Positions 29,357 to 37,557 of a stretch of 64,000 bases of DNA are shown here, piece after piece. A program made the position numbers and the translations under genes. The DNA comes from Chthonomonadales bacterium (GTDB lineage Bacteria > Armatimonadota > Chthonomonadetes > Chthonomonadales > CAJBBX01), in the NCBI GenBank assembly GCA_020849275.1, contig JADLGO010000008.1, forward strand, positions 1 to 64,000, in the 5' to 3' direction. The stretch's first letter is position 1, and every line of letters begins with the position of its first letter. Under the pieces are notes generated by a model that saw only the letters and a list, made by a program, of their open reading frames with translations, was not told where the DNA came from and ran no database searches.

Positions 29357-30652
29357 ATGCACGATTCCGAGCACGCGGAGCAGGTGATAGAGCGCGGCCT
29401 GGTGCGGTCGCGCGCCGACGACTGGCTGGGCGCGGCGGAGGCGTTTCGTCAGGCCGCGAGCCTCGATCCAGCCAGCGCGGAGGCACGGTTTCGTCTCGGC
29501 TGGGCGCTCTGGAAGCGTGCGGAGGAGCTCAAGCCCACGCTGGGCGACCTCAGTGTGGGGTACCTGGCCCAGCTTGCCGGGCTCGAGTCGGTCGCGCGCG
29601 ACCGGGCGCGCAAATTCACGGCGCACAAGCGGGCGCTGCGGGAGGCCGCCCACTGGCTGCGGGAGGCCATTGCGCGCGACGGGCGCCATGCGCGCGCCGT
29701 CTACTTCCTAGCCCGGACGATGCGCGAGCTCGGCTACCGCCAGGAGGCGCTCGACATGGCCCGCCGCGCGGCCGAGGCCGAGCCGACGAACTCGAGGTAT
29801 GGGGAGCTCGTGCAGGCGTGGGTGGCCGAGGGCCGTGCGCCTGGCACGGTCGGGCCCGCCGCGCCCGCCGCGCGCCCGCTGTGCTGGAACGACATCGTGC
29901 TGCCACCGCGCACCAAGCGCGAGCTGCGCCAGATGCAGCTAATGCTCGAGAAGCCGGAGTTGGCGCGCGACCTCGGGGTTGATCTGGTCACTGGCATACT
30001 GCTCAAGGGAGCGCCCGGTACGGGCAAGACGACGGTCGCCCGCATTCTGGCCGAGGAGGCCCGGTGCCGCTTCCTCTCGGTCACCCCGGCCGACATCAAC
30101 CAGATGTTCGTGGGCGAGTCCGAGAAGCGCGTGCGCGACCTGTTCCAACGCGCCCGGTCCGCCGCGCCCACGATCATCTTCGTGGACGAGATCGACGCGC
30201 TGCTTCCGGCGCGGCAGGGCGGCATCGCCATCCACTCCGACAAGGTCGTCAACCAGTTCCTCCAGGAGATGGACGGGATGGCTCGCAATGACCGCGTGTT
30301 GGTCGTGGGCGCGACCAACCGACCGGATATGCTCGATCCGGCGGTGCGGCGCGGCGGCCGCCTGTCGCGCGAGATCGAGATCCCGCTCCCCGACTGCACG
30401 GCCCGCCGCCAACTCCTCGACCTCTTCACGCGCGGCGCAAGGATCGCCGACGACGTCGACCTCGACGCGCTCGCGGATGCCACGGCCGGGTTCTCCGGGG
30501 CCGACCTGAAGGCGGTCGTCAACGAGGCGGGCCTGCAGGCGCTGATCCGGATCGCCGACAGCGAGGCGGGGTCCGTGGACCGGCGGCTGACCGCGGGGGA
30601 CTTCCGGGCGGCCGCCGACAACCTGCGTGCTTCGGAGGACGAGGCATACTGA
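29357..30652 (+). CDS. TPR-AAA ATPase fusion
   Basis: The 431-residue protein has an N-terminal tetratricopeptide region (about 8-150), with helices such as DWLGAAEAFRQAASLDPASAEARFRLGWAL, and a C-terminal classic AAA domain (about 180-425). The ATPase shows Walker A GAPGTGKTT, pore-loop region MFVGESEKRVRDLF, Walker B IIFVDEID, the second region of homology NRPDMLDPAVRRGGR with arginine fingers, and sensor 2 GFSGADLK. AAA proteins of this class form hexamers that pull on proteins, and the TPR part probably picks the client. No adaptor or protease is beside it. The start at 29357 is the first ATG after weak GA-rich sequence. Confidence 0.82.
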   Translation: MHDSEHAEQVIERGLVRSRADDWLGAAEAFRQAASLDPASAEARFRLGWALWKRAEELKPTLGDLSVGYLAQLAGLESVARDRARKFTAHKRALREAAHWLREAIARDGRHARAVYFLARTMRELGYRQEALDMARRAAEAEPTNSRYGELVQAWVAEGRAPGTVGPAAPAARPLCWNDIVLPPRTKRELRQMQLMLEKPELARDLGVDLVTGILLKGAPGTGKTTVARILAEEARCRFLSVTPADINQMFVGESEKRVRDLFQRARSAAPTIIFVDEIDALLPARQGGIAIHSDKVVNQFLQEMDGMARNDRVLVVGATNRPDMLDPAVRRGGRLSREIEIPLPDCTARRQLLDLFTRGARIADDVDLDALADATAGFSGADLKAVVNEAGLQALIRIADSEAGSVDRRLTAGDFRAAADNLRASEDEAY

Positions 30653-30676
30653 GCGCGCGAGCCGTGCGAACGCCGG

Positions 30677-30706
30677 TTGACAGGGGCGGCGGCCGACCCC
30701 TATACT
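30677..30706 (+). promoter_or_regulatory. Strong promoter upstream of tRNA(UAA) and the trp operon
   Basis: A perfect -35 TTGACA (30677-30682), an 18-base spacer and -10 TATACT (30701-30706) stand 40 bases before the tRNA. No U-rich terminator separates the tRNA from trpE, so this promoter may also serve the trp operon. Confidence 0.65.
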
Positions 30707-30745
30707 GAGGCGGCGACATCGCGGCCAGGGCATCATCCCCGTCTC

Positions 30746-30818
30746 GCCCTGGTAGTCCAACGGCAGAGACAGGCGACTTAAAATCGCCACAGTGTGAGTT
30801 CGAATCTCACCCAGGGCA
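30746..30818 (+). tRNA. tRNA with anticodon UAA (Leu) but a short variable arm
   Basis: A 73-base cloverleaf is complete: acceptor GCCCTGG with CCAGGGC, anticodon stem GGCGA with TCGCC, loop CTTAAAA giving UAA at 34-36, T arm GTGAG-TTCGAAT-CTCAC, and discriminator A as expected for Leu. The variable loop is only five bases (ACAGT). Bacterial tRNA-Leu normally has a long variable arm, so this is an atypical class I form. The D arm has an irregular 13-22 pair. A 6-bp hairpin follows at 30821-30841 without a T run. CCA is not encoded. Confidence 0.8.
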
Positions 30819-30860
30819 CTCCTGTCCGCTCGACCGACAGGCGCTGCAACGGCCCACACC

Positions 30861-32339
30861 ATGCATTCTCCCACGCGCGAGCAGTTCCTTGGGGCCGCTC
30901 GCCCTGGCGACCTGGTCCCTATCGTGCGCGAGATCCTCGCGGACAGGCTCACGCCTGTGTCGGCCTTCGAGCGGCTTCCCCGCTCCGGTGGCGCCTTTCT
31001 GCTGGAGAGCGTGGAGGGCGGCGAGCGCATCGGCCGCTACTCCTTTCTGGGTTCGGCGCCCCGCCTGGCGCTCACCGTGAAGGGCCGCACGGCCACCGTG
31101 CGCGAGGGACGCCGTACCCGGACGGTGGTGCTGACTCCGTCGGACGACGGTCTCACCGTGCTTAAGGAGTTGCTCGGCCGCTACCGCTACGTGCCTCAGC
31201 CGGGCCTACCGCGCTTCTGCGGGGGCGCCGTCGGCTATCTGGCGTACGACATGGCGCGGTGCTTTGAGCGATTGCCCGAGCGCGCGGCCGACGATCTCGG
31301 GTTGGAGGACGCCTTTTTCCTCTTCACGGACACGCTGCTGATCTTCGACCACGTCAAGCACCGTGTCAAGGTGCTCTGCAACGCGCGCGTCGACTCCGAT
31401 CCCGCCCTCGCCTACGACCGTGCCGTAAAGCAGATCGACTCCTTGGTCGGCGTTCTGCGAGGCCCGACGCTGGCCGCGCCGCCCGCGCGGCCAGCGCGCA
31501 TGGCGCCGCCCACGGCCAACATGGAACGCGAAGCCTACGAGGCTGCCGTCGAGAAGTGCCGGGAGTACATCGCAGCCGGGGACGCGTTCCAGATCGTGCC
31601 CTCGGTGCGGTTCGACCTGCCGGTCCAGGCGCGGCCGTTCGAGCTCTACCGCGCGCTGCGCTCGGTGAACCCCTCGCCCTATATGTACTTCATCGACACC
31701 GGCCAGCGTCAGGTCGTGGGTTCCTCGCCCGAGATCCTGGTGACGGTGGAGGGCCGCCGCGTCACCGTGCGCCCCATCGCCGGCACGCGTCCCCGCGGCG
31801 TGTCGTTCGAGGAGGATGAGCGCCTGGCAAGCGAGCTTCTGGCCGACGAGAAGGAGCGCGCAGAGCACATCATGCTCGTGGATCTCGGCCGCAACGACGT
31901 AGGGCGCGTGAGCGAGTACGGGACGGTGCACGTCGACGAGTTGATGGCCATCGAACGCTATTCGCACGTGATGCACATCGTCTCCAACGTCACCGGGCGG
32001 CTCGCGGAGGGGCGCGACGTGTTCGACGTGACCCGGGCGTGCTTCCCGGCGGGCACGCTCACCGGAGCGCCAAAGGTCAGGGCGATGGAGATCATCGAGG
32101 AGCTCGAGCCGACGCGGCGCGGGCTCTACGGCGGGGCGGTTGGCTACTTCAGCTACTCGGGCGATGCCGACCTGGCGATCGCGATCCGCACGATGCTGCT
32201 GAACAGCGGTCGCGCCTACGTGCAGGTGGGCGCCGGCGTGGTGGCCGACTCCGTGCCGGCCCGCGAGTACGAGGAGTGCCTCAACAAGGCTCGCGCCGTG
32301 ATGGCCGCGATCGAGATGGCCGAGGCCGGATTGGACTGA
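30861..32339 (+). CDS. trpE: Anthranilate synthase component I
   Basis: The 492-residue enzyme makes anthranilate from chorismate using ammonia from TrpG. The tryptophan feedback motif LLES (in GAFLLESVEGG), the GTRPRG-containing catalytic segment, DLGRNDVGRV and the C-terminal CFPAGTLTGAPKVRAME are all intact. It opens the trp gene run, 42 bases after the tRNA. There is no recognisable Shine-Dalgarno sequence before the ATG, and no Trp-codon leader peptide or attenuator is visible, so control must be at the promoter, by feedback, or by another route. Confidence 0.97.
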   Translation: MHSPTREQFLGAARPGDLVPIVREILADRLTPVSAFERLPRSGGAFLLESVEGGERIGRYSFLGSAPRLALTVKGRTATVREGRRTRTVVLTPSDDGLTVLKELLGRYRYVPQPGLPRFCGGAVGYLAYDMARCFERLPERAADDLGLEDAFFLFTDTLLIFDHVKHRVKVLCNARVDSDPALAYDRAVKQIDSLVGVLRGPTLAAPPARPARMAPPTANMEREAYEAAVEKCREYIAAGDAFQIVPSVRFDLPVQARPFELYRALRSVNPSPYMYFIDTGQRQVVGSSPEILVTVEGRRVTVRPIAGTRPRGVSFEEDERLASELLADEKERAEHIMLVDLGRNDVGRVSEYGTVHVDELMAIERYSHVMHIVSNVTGRLAEGRDVFDVTRACFPAGTLTGAPKVRAMEIIEELEPTRRGLYGGAVGYFSYSGDADLAIAIRTMLLNSGRAYVQVGAGVVADSVPAREYEECLNKARAVMAAIEMAEAGLD

Positions 32340-32355
32340 CGCCCCGGGGGAGCCG

Positions 32356-32736
32356 ATGCTGCGCGTGGTGCCGCAACTGACCGTCGATGACCTGGCGCGC
32401 TCCGTGGCCTTCTACACGGAGCACTTCGGACTGAAGGTGACGCACCGCGATCCGCCCGATGAGCCCGACCTGGTCCTCCTGGAGCGGGAAGACGCCGGCC
32501 TCTACCTGACAACGGCGGCCGGGCGATCCCCGTCAGGGCGTCCCGGCTCGCGGAGCGCCGCCCGTGGCGCCGGGGTCCGCCTGTACTTCGAGGTTGACGA
32601 CGCCGCGGCCCTGCACGAGGCGCTGGCCGGGGCCGGCGCCGTCATCATGCAGCCGCTCACGACCGACGAGGCCGAGCAGTACGCCGAGTTCGTCGTCGCC
32701 GACCCGGACGGCTACGAGTTGGCCGTCTTCTCCTGA
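32356..32736 (+). CDS. VOC-fold (glyoxalase/bleomycin resistance) protein
   Basis: The 126-residue single-domain protein has the paired beta-alpha-beta-beta-beta units of the vicinal oxygen chelate fold: VPQLTVDDLARSVAFYTEHFGL at the start and FVVADPDGYELAVFS at the end with the usual terminal Glu. Metal-binding residues are only partly evident, and the substrate cannot be inferred. It sits between trpE and trpG, 16 bases after trpE with GGGGGAG upstream, so it is cotranscribed with tryptophan synthesis genes. A link to that pathway is not known for this family. Confidence 0.8.
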   Translation: MLRVVPQLTVDDLARSVAFYTEHFGLKVTHRDPPDEPDLVLLEREDAGLYLTTAAGRSPSGRPGSRSAARGAGVRLYFEVDDAAALHEALAGAGAVIMQPLTTDEAEQYAEFVVADPDGYELAVFS

Positions 32737-32755
32737 CGGAGCGATGGTGGGACGT

Positions 32756-33331
32756 ATGATACTCGTGATCGACAACTACGATAGCTTTACGTACAACCTG
32801 GTCCAGTATCTTGGCGAGATGGGGCAGGAGCTTCGCGTGCGGCGTAACGACGAGGTGACCGTGGAGGAGGCGTTCGGCCTTGGTCCGGCCGCCATCGTCA
32901 TCTCTCCGGGCCCGTGCACTCCCGACCAGGCCGGCGTCTCGGTGCCGATCGTGCGCGAGTTGGCGGCGCGCATCCCCATCCTGGGGGTCTGCCTGGGGCA
33001 CCAGAGCATCGGGCGCGCGTTCGGGGCCGGGATCGTGCGCAACTGGCGCGTGCTGCACGGCAAGACCTCAAGGGTGTCGCACGACGGGCGGGGACTGTTC
33101 GCCGGCCTGCCGGACCCGATCGAGGCCACGCGGTACCATTCCCTGGTGATCGATCCCGAGACGGTGCCGGCCTGTCTCGAGGTGACGGCGCGTACGCCGG
33201 AAGGCGAGATCATGGGGGTGCGCCACCGCGAGCACCGTGTGGAGGGCGTGCAGTTCCATCCGGAGTCCGTGATGACGCCAGAGGGCAAGGGGCTGCTCCG
33301 CAACTTCCTGGCGCTCGCCGGCCTGAACTAG
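32756..33331 (+). CDS. trpG: Anthranilate synthase component II (glutamine amidotransferase)
   Basis: The 191-residue class I glutamine amidotransferase supplies ammonia to TrpE. It begins ILVIDNYDSFTYNLVQYL. The nucleophile Cys is in GVCLGHQ, the oxyanion region in SPGPCTPD, and the His-Glu pair in VQFHPESV. ATG 32756 gives the canonical start and has GGTGGGA upstream; another ATG at 32744 is only two bases from GGAG. It may also serve PabB, as in other lineages, but no pabB is seen here. Confidence 0.96.
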   Translation: MILVIDNYDSFTYNLVQYLGEMGQELRVRRNDEVTVEEAFGLGPAAIVISPGPCTPDQAGVSVPIVRELAARIPILGVCLGHQSIGRAFGAGIVRNWRVLHGKTSRVSHDGRGLFAGLPDPIEATRYHSLVIDPETVPACLEVTARTPEGEIMGVRHREHRVEGVQFHPESVMTPEGKGLLRNFLALAGLN

Positions 33332-33379
33332 CTGCCGGGTCGACCTCGCGGGTCGCACCCCGGGCCGGCCGCTGCGGTG

Positions 33380-33388
33380 TGGTATGAT
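33380..33388 (+). promoter_or_regulatory. Extended -10 promoter for a leaderless M24 peptidase transcript
   Basis: TGG followed by TATGAT (33383-33388) forms an extended -10 box that ends 7 bases before the ATG at 33396. Transcription would begin at or next to the start codon. No Shine-Dalgarno sequence is present. Confidence 0.5.
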
Positions 33389-33395
33389 ATCGCGT

Positions 33396-34505
33396 ATGGC
33401 GAACTTCACTGACCGGGTCGGTCGGCTCCAGGAGGCGATGCGCGCCTCCGGGATCGGGCTGGCGGTGCTCGCTCCGGGCGCTCAGATGCGCTATCTCAGT
33501 GGCTGGGCAGAGCCCGGGCACGAGCGGCTGCTGGCCCTGTTTGTGCCCGCCAGCGGTGAGCCGGCCTTCGTGGTGCCCGCCCTCAACGCCGCGCAGGCCG
33601 CGGCCAACCCCGCCGCCATCCGCGACCTGCGCTCCTGGGACGACGCGGCCGGCTGGGAGGGAGTAGTTTCCGCGCTCGTGAACGCCCGCGTTCGCGAGCG
33701 CGCATTCGCGATTGACGACGAGCTCCAGAGCGGTCATCTGCTCGCGCTCCAGCGCCTGTTTCCGGGTGCGCGGTGGGAGCCGGGCTCTGCGCTCATGGCT
33801 CGTCTGCGCGAGGTCAAGGAATCCGACGAGCTCGCGGCCCTCCAGAGATCCGCCGCCATCACCGACGCCGTCTACGAAGAGTGCGTCCGCCTGCTGCGCG
33901 AGGGCATGACGGAGCTTGAGATGGTCGCCCTGCTCGCCGACGCCTACGAGCGGCGCGGTGCGCGCGCGGACTTCGCGATCGTCGGGTTCGGGCCGAACTC
34001 CGCGCTGCCCCACCACTCTCCGGGCGACGCCGCGTTGGCCGATGGCGATGTCGCGGTGATCGACATCGGGTGCAGTGTCGACGGGTACGCCTCCGACATC
34101 ACGCGCACCGTCGCCTTCGGCACCCCGCCGCCGGAGGCGGGCGAAGTCTACCGGGTCGTCTTGCGAGCACACCAGGCCGCGCAGGGGGTCGCCCGGCCCG
34201 GCGCGACCTGCGAGAGCGTGGACCGCGCCGCCAGGGACGTGATCGAGAGCGCGGGCTACGGCGAGCGCTTCATCCATCGAACGGGGCACGGCATCGGTCT
34301 GTCGGGCCACGAGCCGCCCTATATCGTCGCGGGCAACACGCAGGCCCTGCGCCCGGGCATGTGCTTCAGCGACGAACCCGGCATCTACCTGCCGGGCCGG
34401 TTCGGCGTCCGAATCGAGAACATCCTCACCATCACCCCAGACGGCGCCTCGTCCCTGAATGCCGCGCCGCCGGCCGACCTGCCCGCCATCCGGCCGGCCC
34501 CGTGA
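33396..34505 (+). CDS. M24 family Xaa-Pro peptidase
   Basis: The 369-residue pita-bread metallopeptidase has a creatinase-like N-terminal domain (1-130) and a catalytic domain with the five metal ligands in order: Asp in VIDIGCSVDG, Asp in YASDITRT, His in TGHGIGLSGHE, Glu in SDEPGIY and Glu in GVRIEN. It cleaves an N-terminal residue before proline in peptides. Chosen ATG 33396 follows an extended -10 element; another ATG at 33384 overlaps that element. It interrupts the trp genes between trpG and trpD and may be transcribed separately. Confidence 0.88.
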   Translation: MANFTDRVGRLQEAMRASGIGLAVLAPGAQMRYLSGWAEPGHERLLALFVPASGEPAFVVPALNAAQAAANPAAIRDLRSWDDAAGWEGVVSALVNARVRERAFAIDDELQSGHLLALQRLFPGARWEPGSALMARLREVKESDELAALQRSAAITDAVYEECVRLLREGMTELEMVALLADAYERRGARADFAIVGFGPNSALPHHSPGDAALADGDVAVIDIGCSVDGYASDITRTVAFGTPPPEAGEVYRVVLRAHQAAQGVARPGATCESVDRAARDVIESAGYGERFIHRTGHGIGLSGHEPPYIVAGNTQALRPGMCFSDEPGIYLPGRFGVRIENILTITPDGASSLNAAPPADLPAIRPAP

Positions 34506-34584
34506 GTGCCGTCCGGCGCCGCCGGGCCGTGCCTCGCGGCGGAACCGCTCGAGGAGCCTGGGCACCGCGCGGCGGGAGCCAGCC

Positions 34585-35613
34585 ATGACGATCGTCGAAG
34601 CCCTGGGCGCGCTCGTCGAGGGGCGCGACCTCTCGGAGGAAGAGGCCGCCACGGTGATGCGCGCCATCATGGAGGGGCAGGGCACGCCGGCACAGATCGG
34701 CGCGCTGCTTGCCGTGCTCCGCGCCAAGCACGAGACCGCGGAGGAGCTCACCGGGCTCGCCCGCGCGATGCGCGAGAAGTCGGTGCGCGTATACCCGAAT
34801 CGGCGGCCGCTGATCGACACGTGCGGCACCGGCGGCGATGTCCTGAAGACCTTCAACGTGTCGACTACCGCGGCCTTCGTGGTGGCGGCCGGCGGCGTCG
34901 CGGTCGCCAAACATGGCAACCGCGCCGCCACGAGCAAGTGCGGCAGCGCGGACGTGCTGGAGGCCCTGGGGGTCCGCCTGGCGATCCCCCCCGCGCAGGT
35001 CGCGCGCTGCATCGACGAGGTTGGCATCGGGTTCCTGTTCGCGCCCCAGCACCACCCCGCCATGCTCTATGCGGCCCAGCCGCGTAAGGAGCTCGGCTTT
35101 CGCACGGTGTTCAACGTGCTGGGGCCCCTCACGAACCCCGCCGGCGCGACCCACCAACTGATCGGCGTGTACCACCCGGACCTGGCTTTGCTGCTTGCCC
35201 GAGCGCTCGCTCGGCTCGGGTGCGAGCGCGCCATGGTCGTTCACGGGATGGATGGCATCGACGAGGTGTCCACCATCGGCGCCACGCGCATCTGCACCGT
35301 GCTGAACGGGGCGGTCGACACCGAGACGAAGGTGCCGGAGGACTTCGGCCTGTGCCGCGCGGAGACTGTTGACCTCGCCGGGGCTCAGACGCCGGCCGGC
35401 AACGCCGAGATGCTGCTGGACGTGCTGAGCGGCGCGCCCGGACCCCGGCGCGACATCGTGCTTCTGAACTCGGCGGCGGGGCTGATCCTCGGCGGGGCGG
35501 CCTGCTCGTGGGCCGATGGCCTGCGTGCCGCTGCCGAGCTCATCGACACCGGCCGGGCTCGCCGCGTACTGGACGAGCTCGTCCGGTTCACAGCGGAGTG
35601 TGACCGACAATGA
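34585..35613 (+). CDS. trpD: Anthranilate phosphoribosyltransferase
   Basis: The 342-residue enzyme joins anthranilate and PRPP. The PRPP-binding motif DTCGTGGD, the NVSTTAAFVVAAGGV segment, KHGNRAATSKCGSADVLEALG and the late GLILGG are all present. GGGAG stands before the ATG at 34585; an in-frame extension upstream lacks homology. The stop overlaps trpC by 4 bases. It is a separate protein here and not fused to trpG as in enterobacteria. Confidence 0.97.
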   Translation: MTIVEALGALVEGRDLSEEEAATVMRAIMEGQGTPAQIGALLAVLRAKHETAEELTGLARAMREKSVRVYPNRRPLIDTCGTGGDVLKTFNVSTTAAFVVAAGGVAVAKHGNRAATSKCGSADVLEALGVRLAIPPAQVARCIDEVGIGFLFAPQHHPAMLYAAQPRKELGFRTVFNVLGPLTNPAGATHQLIGVYHPDLALLLARALARLGCERAMVVHGMDGIDEVSTIGATRICTVLNGAVDTETKVPEDFGLCRAETVDLAGAQTPAGNAEMLLDVLSGAPGPRRDIVLLNSAAGLILGGAACSWADGLRAAAELIDTGRARRVLDELVRFTAECDRQ

Positions 35614-36389
35614 GCGTTCTCTCTCAGATACTGGCCGACAAGCGCACCGAGGTTGACTGCGCGCGGCGACGTGTCCCCGTGGAGGAGTTGCAGGCGCGCG
35701 TCGCCGACATGCCCGCGCCGCGCGACTTTCTGGGAGCCCTGATGGCGGCCGCGCGGCCGGCGCTGATCGCCGAGGTGAAGCGGGCCTCCCCCTCCAAAGG
35801 CATCATCCGGCACGATTTCGATCCCATCGCGATCGCCCGAACCTACGCCGACAACGGCGCCGCTTGCCTCTCGATCCTCACCGACGAGCCCTACTTTCAG
35901 GGCCATCTGTCGTACCTGGCCGCCATACGGGGCGTCATCGACCTTCCGCTGCTTCGCAAGGACTTCATCATCGACGAGTACCAGTTGTTGGAGTCGCGCG
36001 CGGCGGGCGCCGACGCCGTCCTGCTGATCGAGGCTGCGTTGCAGAGCGGCGAGATGCGCGGCATGGTGGAGGCCGCGCGCGCACTGGGCATGGCCGCCAT
36101 CGTCGAGGTCCACGACCGCGCGGAGCTCGAGGAGGTGTTAACCACTCCGGTGCGAATCCTTGGTATCAACAATCGCGACCTGCACCTGTTTCGTACCTCG
36201 CTTCAGACCACGATCGATCTGCTGCCGCTCGTCCCGGCCGATCGGGTGGTCGTGAGCGAAAGCGGCATCAACACGCGCGCCGACGTGGAGCGCCTGCGAG
36301 AGGCTGGCGCGCACGCCGTGCTGGTCGGCGAGTCCCTGATGCGGGAGCTCGACATCGCCGGTAAGATGCGCGAGCTCCTCGGGCGGTGA
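35610..36389 (+). CDS. trpC: Indole-3-glycerol-phosphate synthase
   Basis: The 259-residue TIM barrel closes the indole ring. It has the catalytic Lys and Glu motifs IAEVKRASPSKG, the LRKDFIIDEYQ segment, the LGINNRDL loop and the phosphate-binding SESGI and VGESLM ends. The ATG overlaps the trpD stop (ATGA). It is monofunctional; trpF is a separate downstream gene. Confidence 0.97.
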   Translation: MSVLSQILADKRTEVDCARRRVPVEELQARVADMPAPRDFLGALMAAARPALIAEVKRASPSKGIIRHDFDPIAIARTYADNGAACLSILTDEPYFQGHLSYLAAIRGVIDLPLLRKDFIIDEYQLLESRAAGADAVLLIEAALQSGEMRGMVEAARALGMAAIVEVHDRAELEEVLTTPVRILGINNRDLHLFRTSLQTTIDLLPLVPADRVVVSESGINTRADVERLREAGAHAVLVGESLMRELDIAGKMRELLGR

Positions 36390-36417
36390 GCGGCGCGGCG
36401 CGCCGGGTGCGGCGACG

Positions 36418-37047
36418 GTGACGCGCATCAAGTTCTGCGGCATCACGAGCGGGGATGACATGCGGGCGGCAGTGCGCTGCGGCTGCGACGCCATCGGCGC
36501 GATCGCCGTGCCCGGGTCGGCGCGCAGCGTTCTTGAGCGCGACGTGTCGTGGCTCGAGGCGGTTCCCCCACTGGTCGCGCGCGTCGCCGTGTGCCGAAGT
36601 CCGCGCGAGGTGCCGGAGGGGCTCTTGGAGCGCGTCGACGCGGTGCAGTTCTATGAGGCGGCCGGCCTGGACGGCCTTCGGCCGGGCTTGCGGCGCATCC
36701 GGGCACTCCGCGTAACGGGACGGCCGACACCCGGCGAGCTCGCGGCCGCGGTGGAAGGGGTGGACGCCCTCCTCCTCGACGCCTGGGCGCCGCACGCGCT
36801 CGGGGGGACCGGTGTCAGGCTCGATTGGCGCGTCGCCCGCGAGGTCGTGGAGGCGCTGTCGCTGCCGGTGATGCTGGCCGGCGGCCTGAGTCCCGGCAAC
36901 GTGGCGGAGGCCGTCCGCGCGGTGCGCCCTTACGCGGTGGATGTAGCGAGCGGAGTCGAGGCCGCGCCGGGACGCAAGGATCACGAGTCGCTGCTGCAGT
37001 TCGCGCGCGCGGTCCGAGCGGCTGACCGCGACGGAGAGAGCAGATGA
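36418..37047 (+). CDS. trpF: Phosphoribosylanthranilate isomerase
   Basis: The 209-residue TIM barrel has the catalytic Cys in IKFCGIT and the catalytic Asp in LLLDAWAPHALGGTG, followed by the phosphate-binding MLAGGLSPGNV and VDVASGVE segments. The first GTG (36418) gives the classic start directly before the TRIKFCGIT motif, though its ribosome-binding site is poor. The stop overlaps the next gene by 4 bases. Confidence 0.95.
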   Translation: MTRIKFCGITSGDDMRAAVRCGCDAIGAIAVPGSARSVLERDVSWLEAVPPLVARVAVCRSPREVPEGLLERVDAVQFYEAAGLDGLRPGLRRIRALRVTGRPTPGELAAAVEGVDALLLDAWAPHALGGTGVRLDWRVAREVVEALSLPVMLAGGLSPGNVAEAVRAVRPYAVDVASGVEAAPGRKDHESLLQFARAVRAADRDGESR

Positions 37048-37532
37048 AGGGTGCCGCGGGGAAGGCGCTGGCGGTCATCCTGGTTGTCGGCGCGATGTAC
37101 GTTCTGCTCGTCGGGCTTCCCGGCACGCGCACGGAGTTGGCCAGGCGCGGAGTGCGCGAGATCGGAGAGGTCCAACTCGTCGATACGCAGGCCGGCCCCG
37201 GCGGCGCTTCGGTGCATACGGTCACGTTCATCTTTGCGGACACGATGAAGCGCAACCACCAGGTCACACGCGCCGTGTACGATACGGGCCTTTGGCAGCG
37301 CCTGAAGCCGGGCTCCGAGGTGGCGGTCTACTTCCTTCCGGAGAAGCCGGACCAAGCGAGCATCGCGGGCGCCGAGGGTTACTCGGCGCCGGCGCCGCCA
37401 TCCGTGCGGTTCGTGGCCTGGACGGCGCTTGTCGCCGGCATCGTGCTGGCCGTGCGCGTGTTCCGGCCGGCGCCCGTCCATTCGGCCGAGGTTGGGCCCA
37501 GGCCGCCGCGCGTCACGGTGGCGCGGCGATGA
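37044..37532 (+). CDS. Small DUF3592-like membrane protein in the trp operon
   Basis: The 162-residue protein has an N-terminal transmembrane helix (about 7-24), a soluble beta-rich middle (about 35-110) with the pattern [16 protein letters not shown] and [19 protein letters not shown], and a second helix (about 122-142). The middle part resembles DUF3592 proteins, which carry a small beta domain between two helices. The function is unknown. The start overlaps trpF (ATGA), so it is translated with the trp genes. It is 25 bases before trpB. A structural or regulatory tie to tryptophan synthesis is not evident. Confidence 0.75.
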   Translation: MKGAAGKALAVILVVGAMYVLLVGLPGTRTELARRGVREIGEVQLVDTQAGPGGASVHTVTFIFADTMKRNHQVTRAVYDTGLWQRLKPGSEVAVYFLPEKPDQASIAGAEGYSAPAPPSVRFVAWTALVAGIVLAVRVFRPAPVHSAEVGPRPPRVTVARR

Positions 37533-37557
37533 GTGGCACAGACCCCGAGGAGCGACG

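Noticed and set aside
30819-30860. A tryptophan attenuator, T-box or leader peptide before trpE
   Set aside because: Only 42 bases lie between the tRNA and trpE. There is no run of Trp codons, no terminator/antiterminator pair and no T-box sequence.
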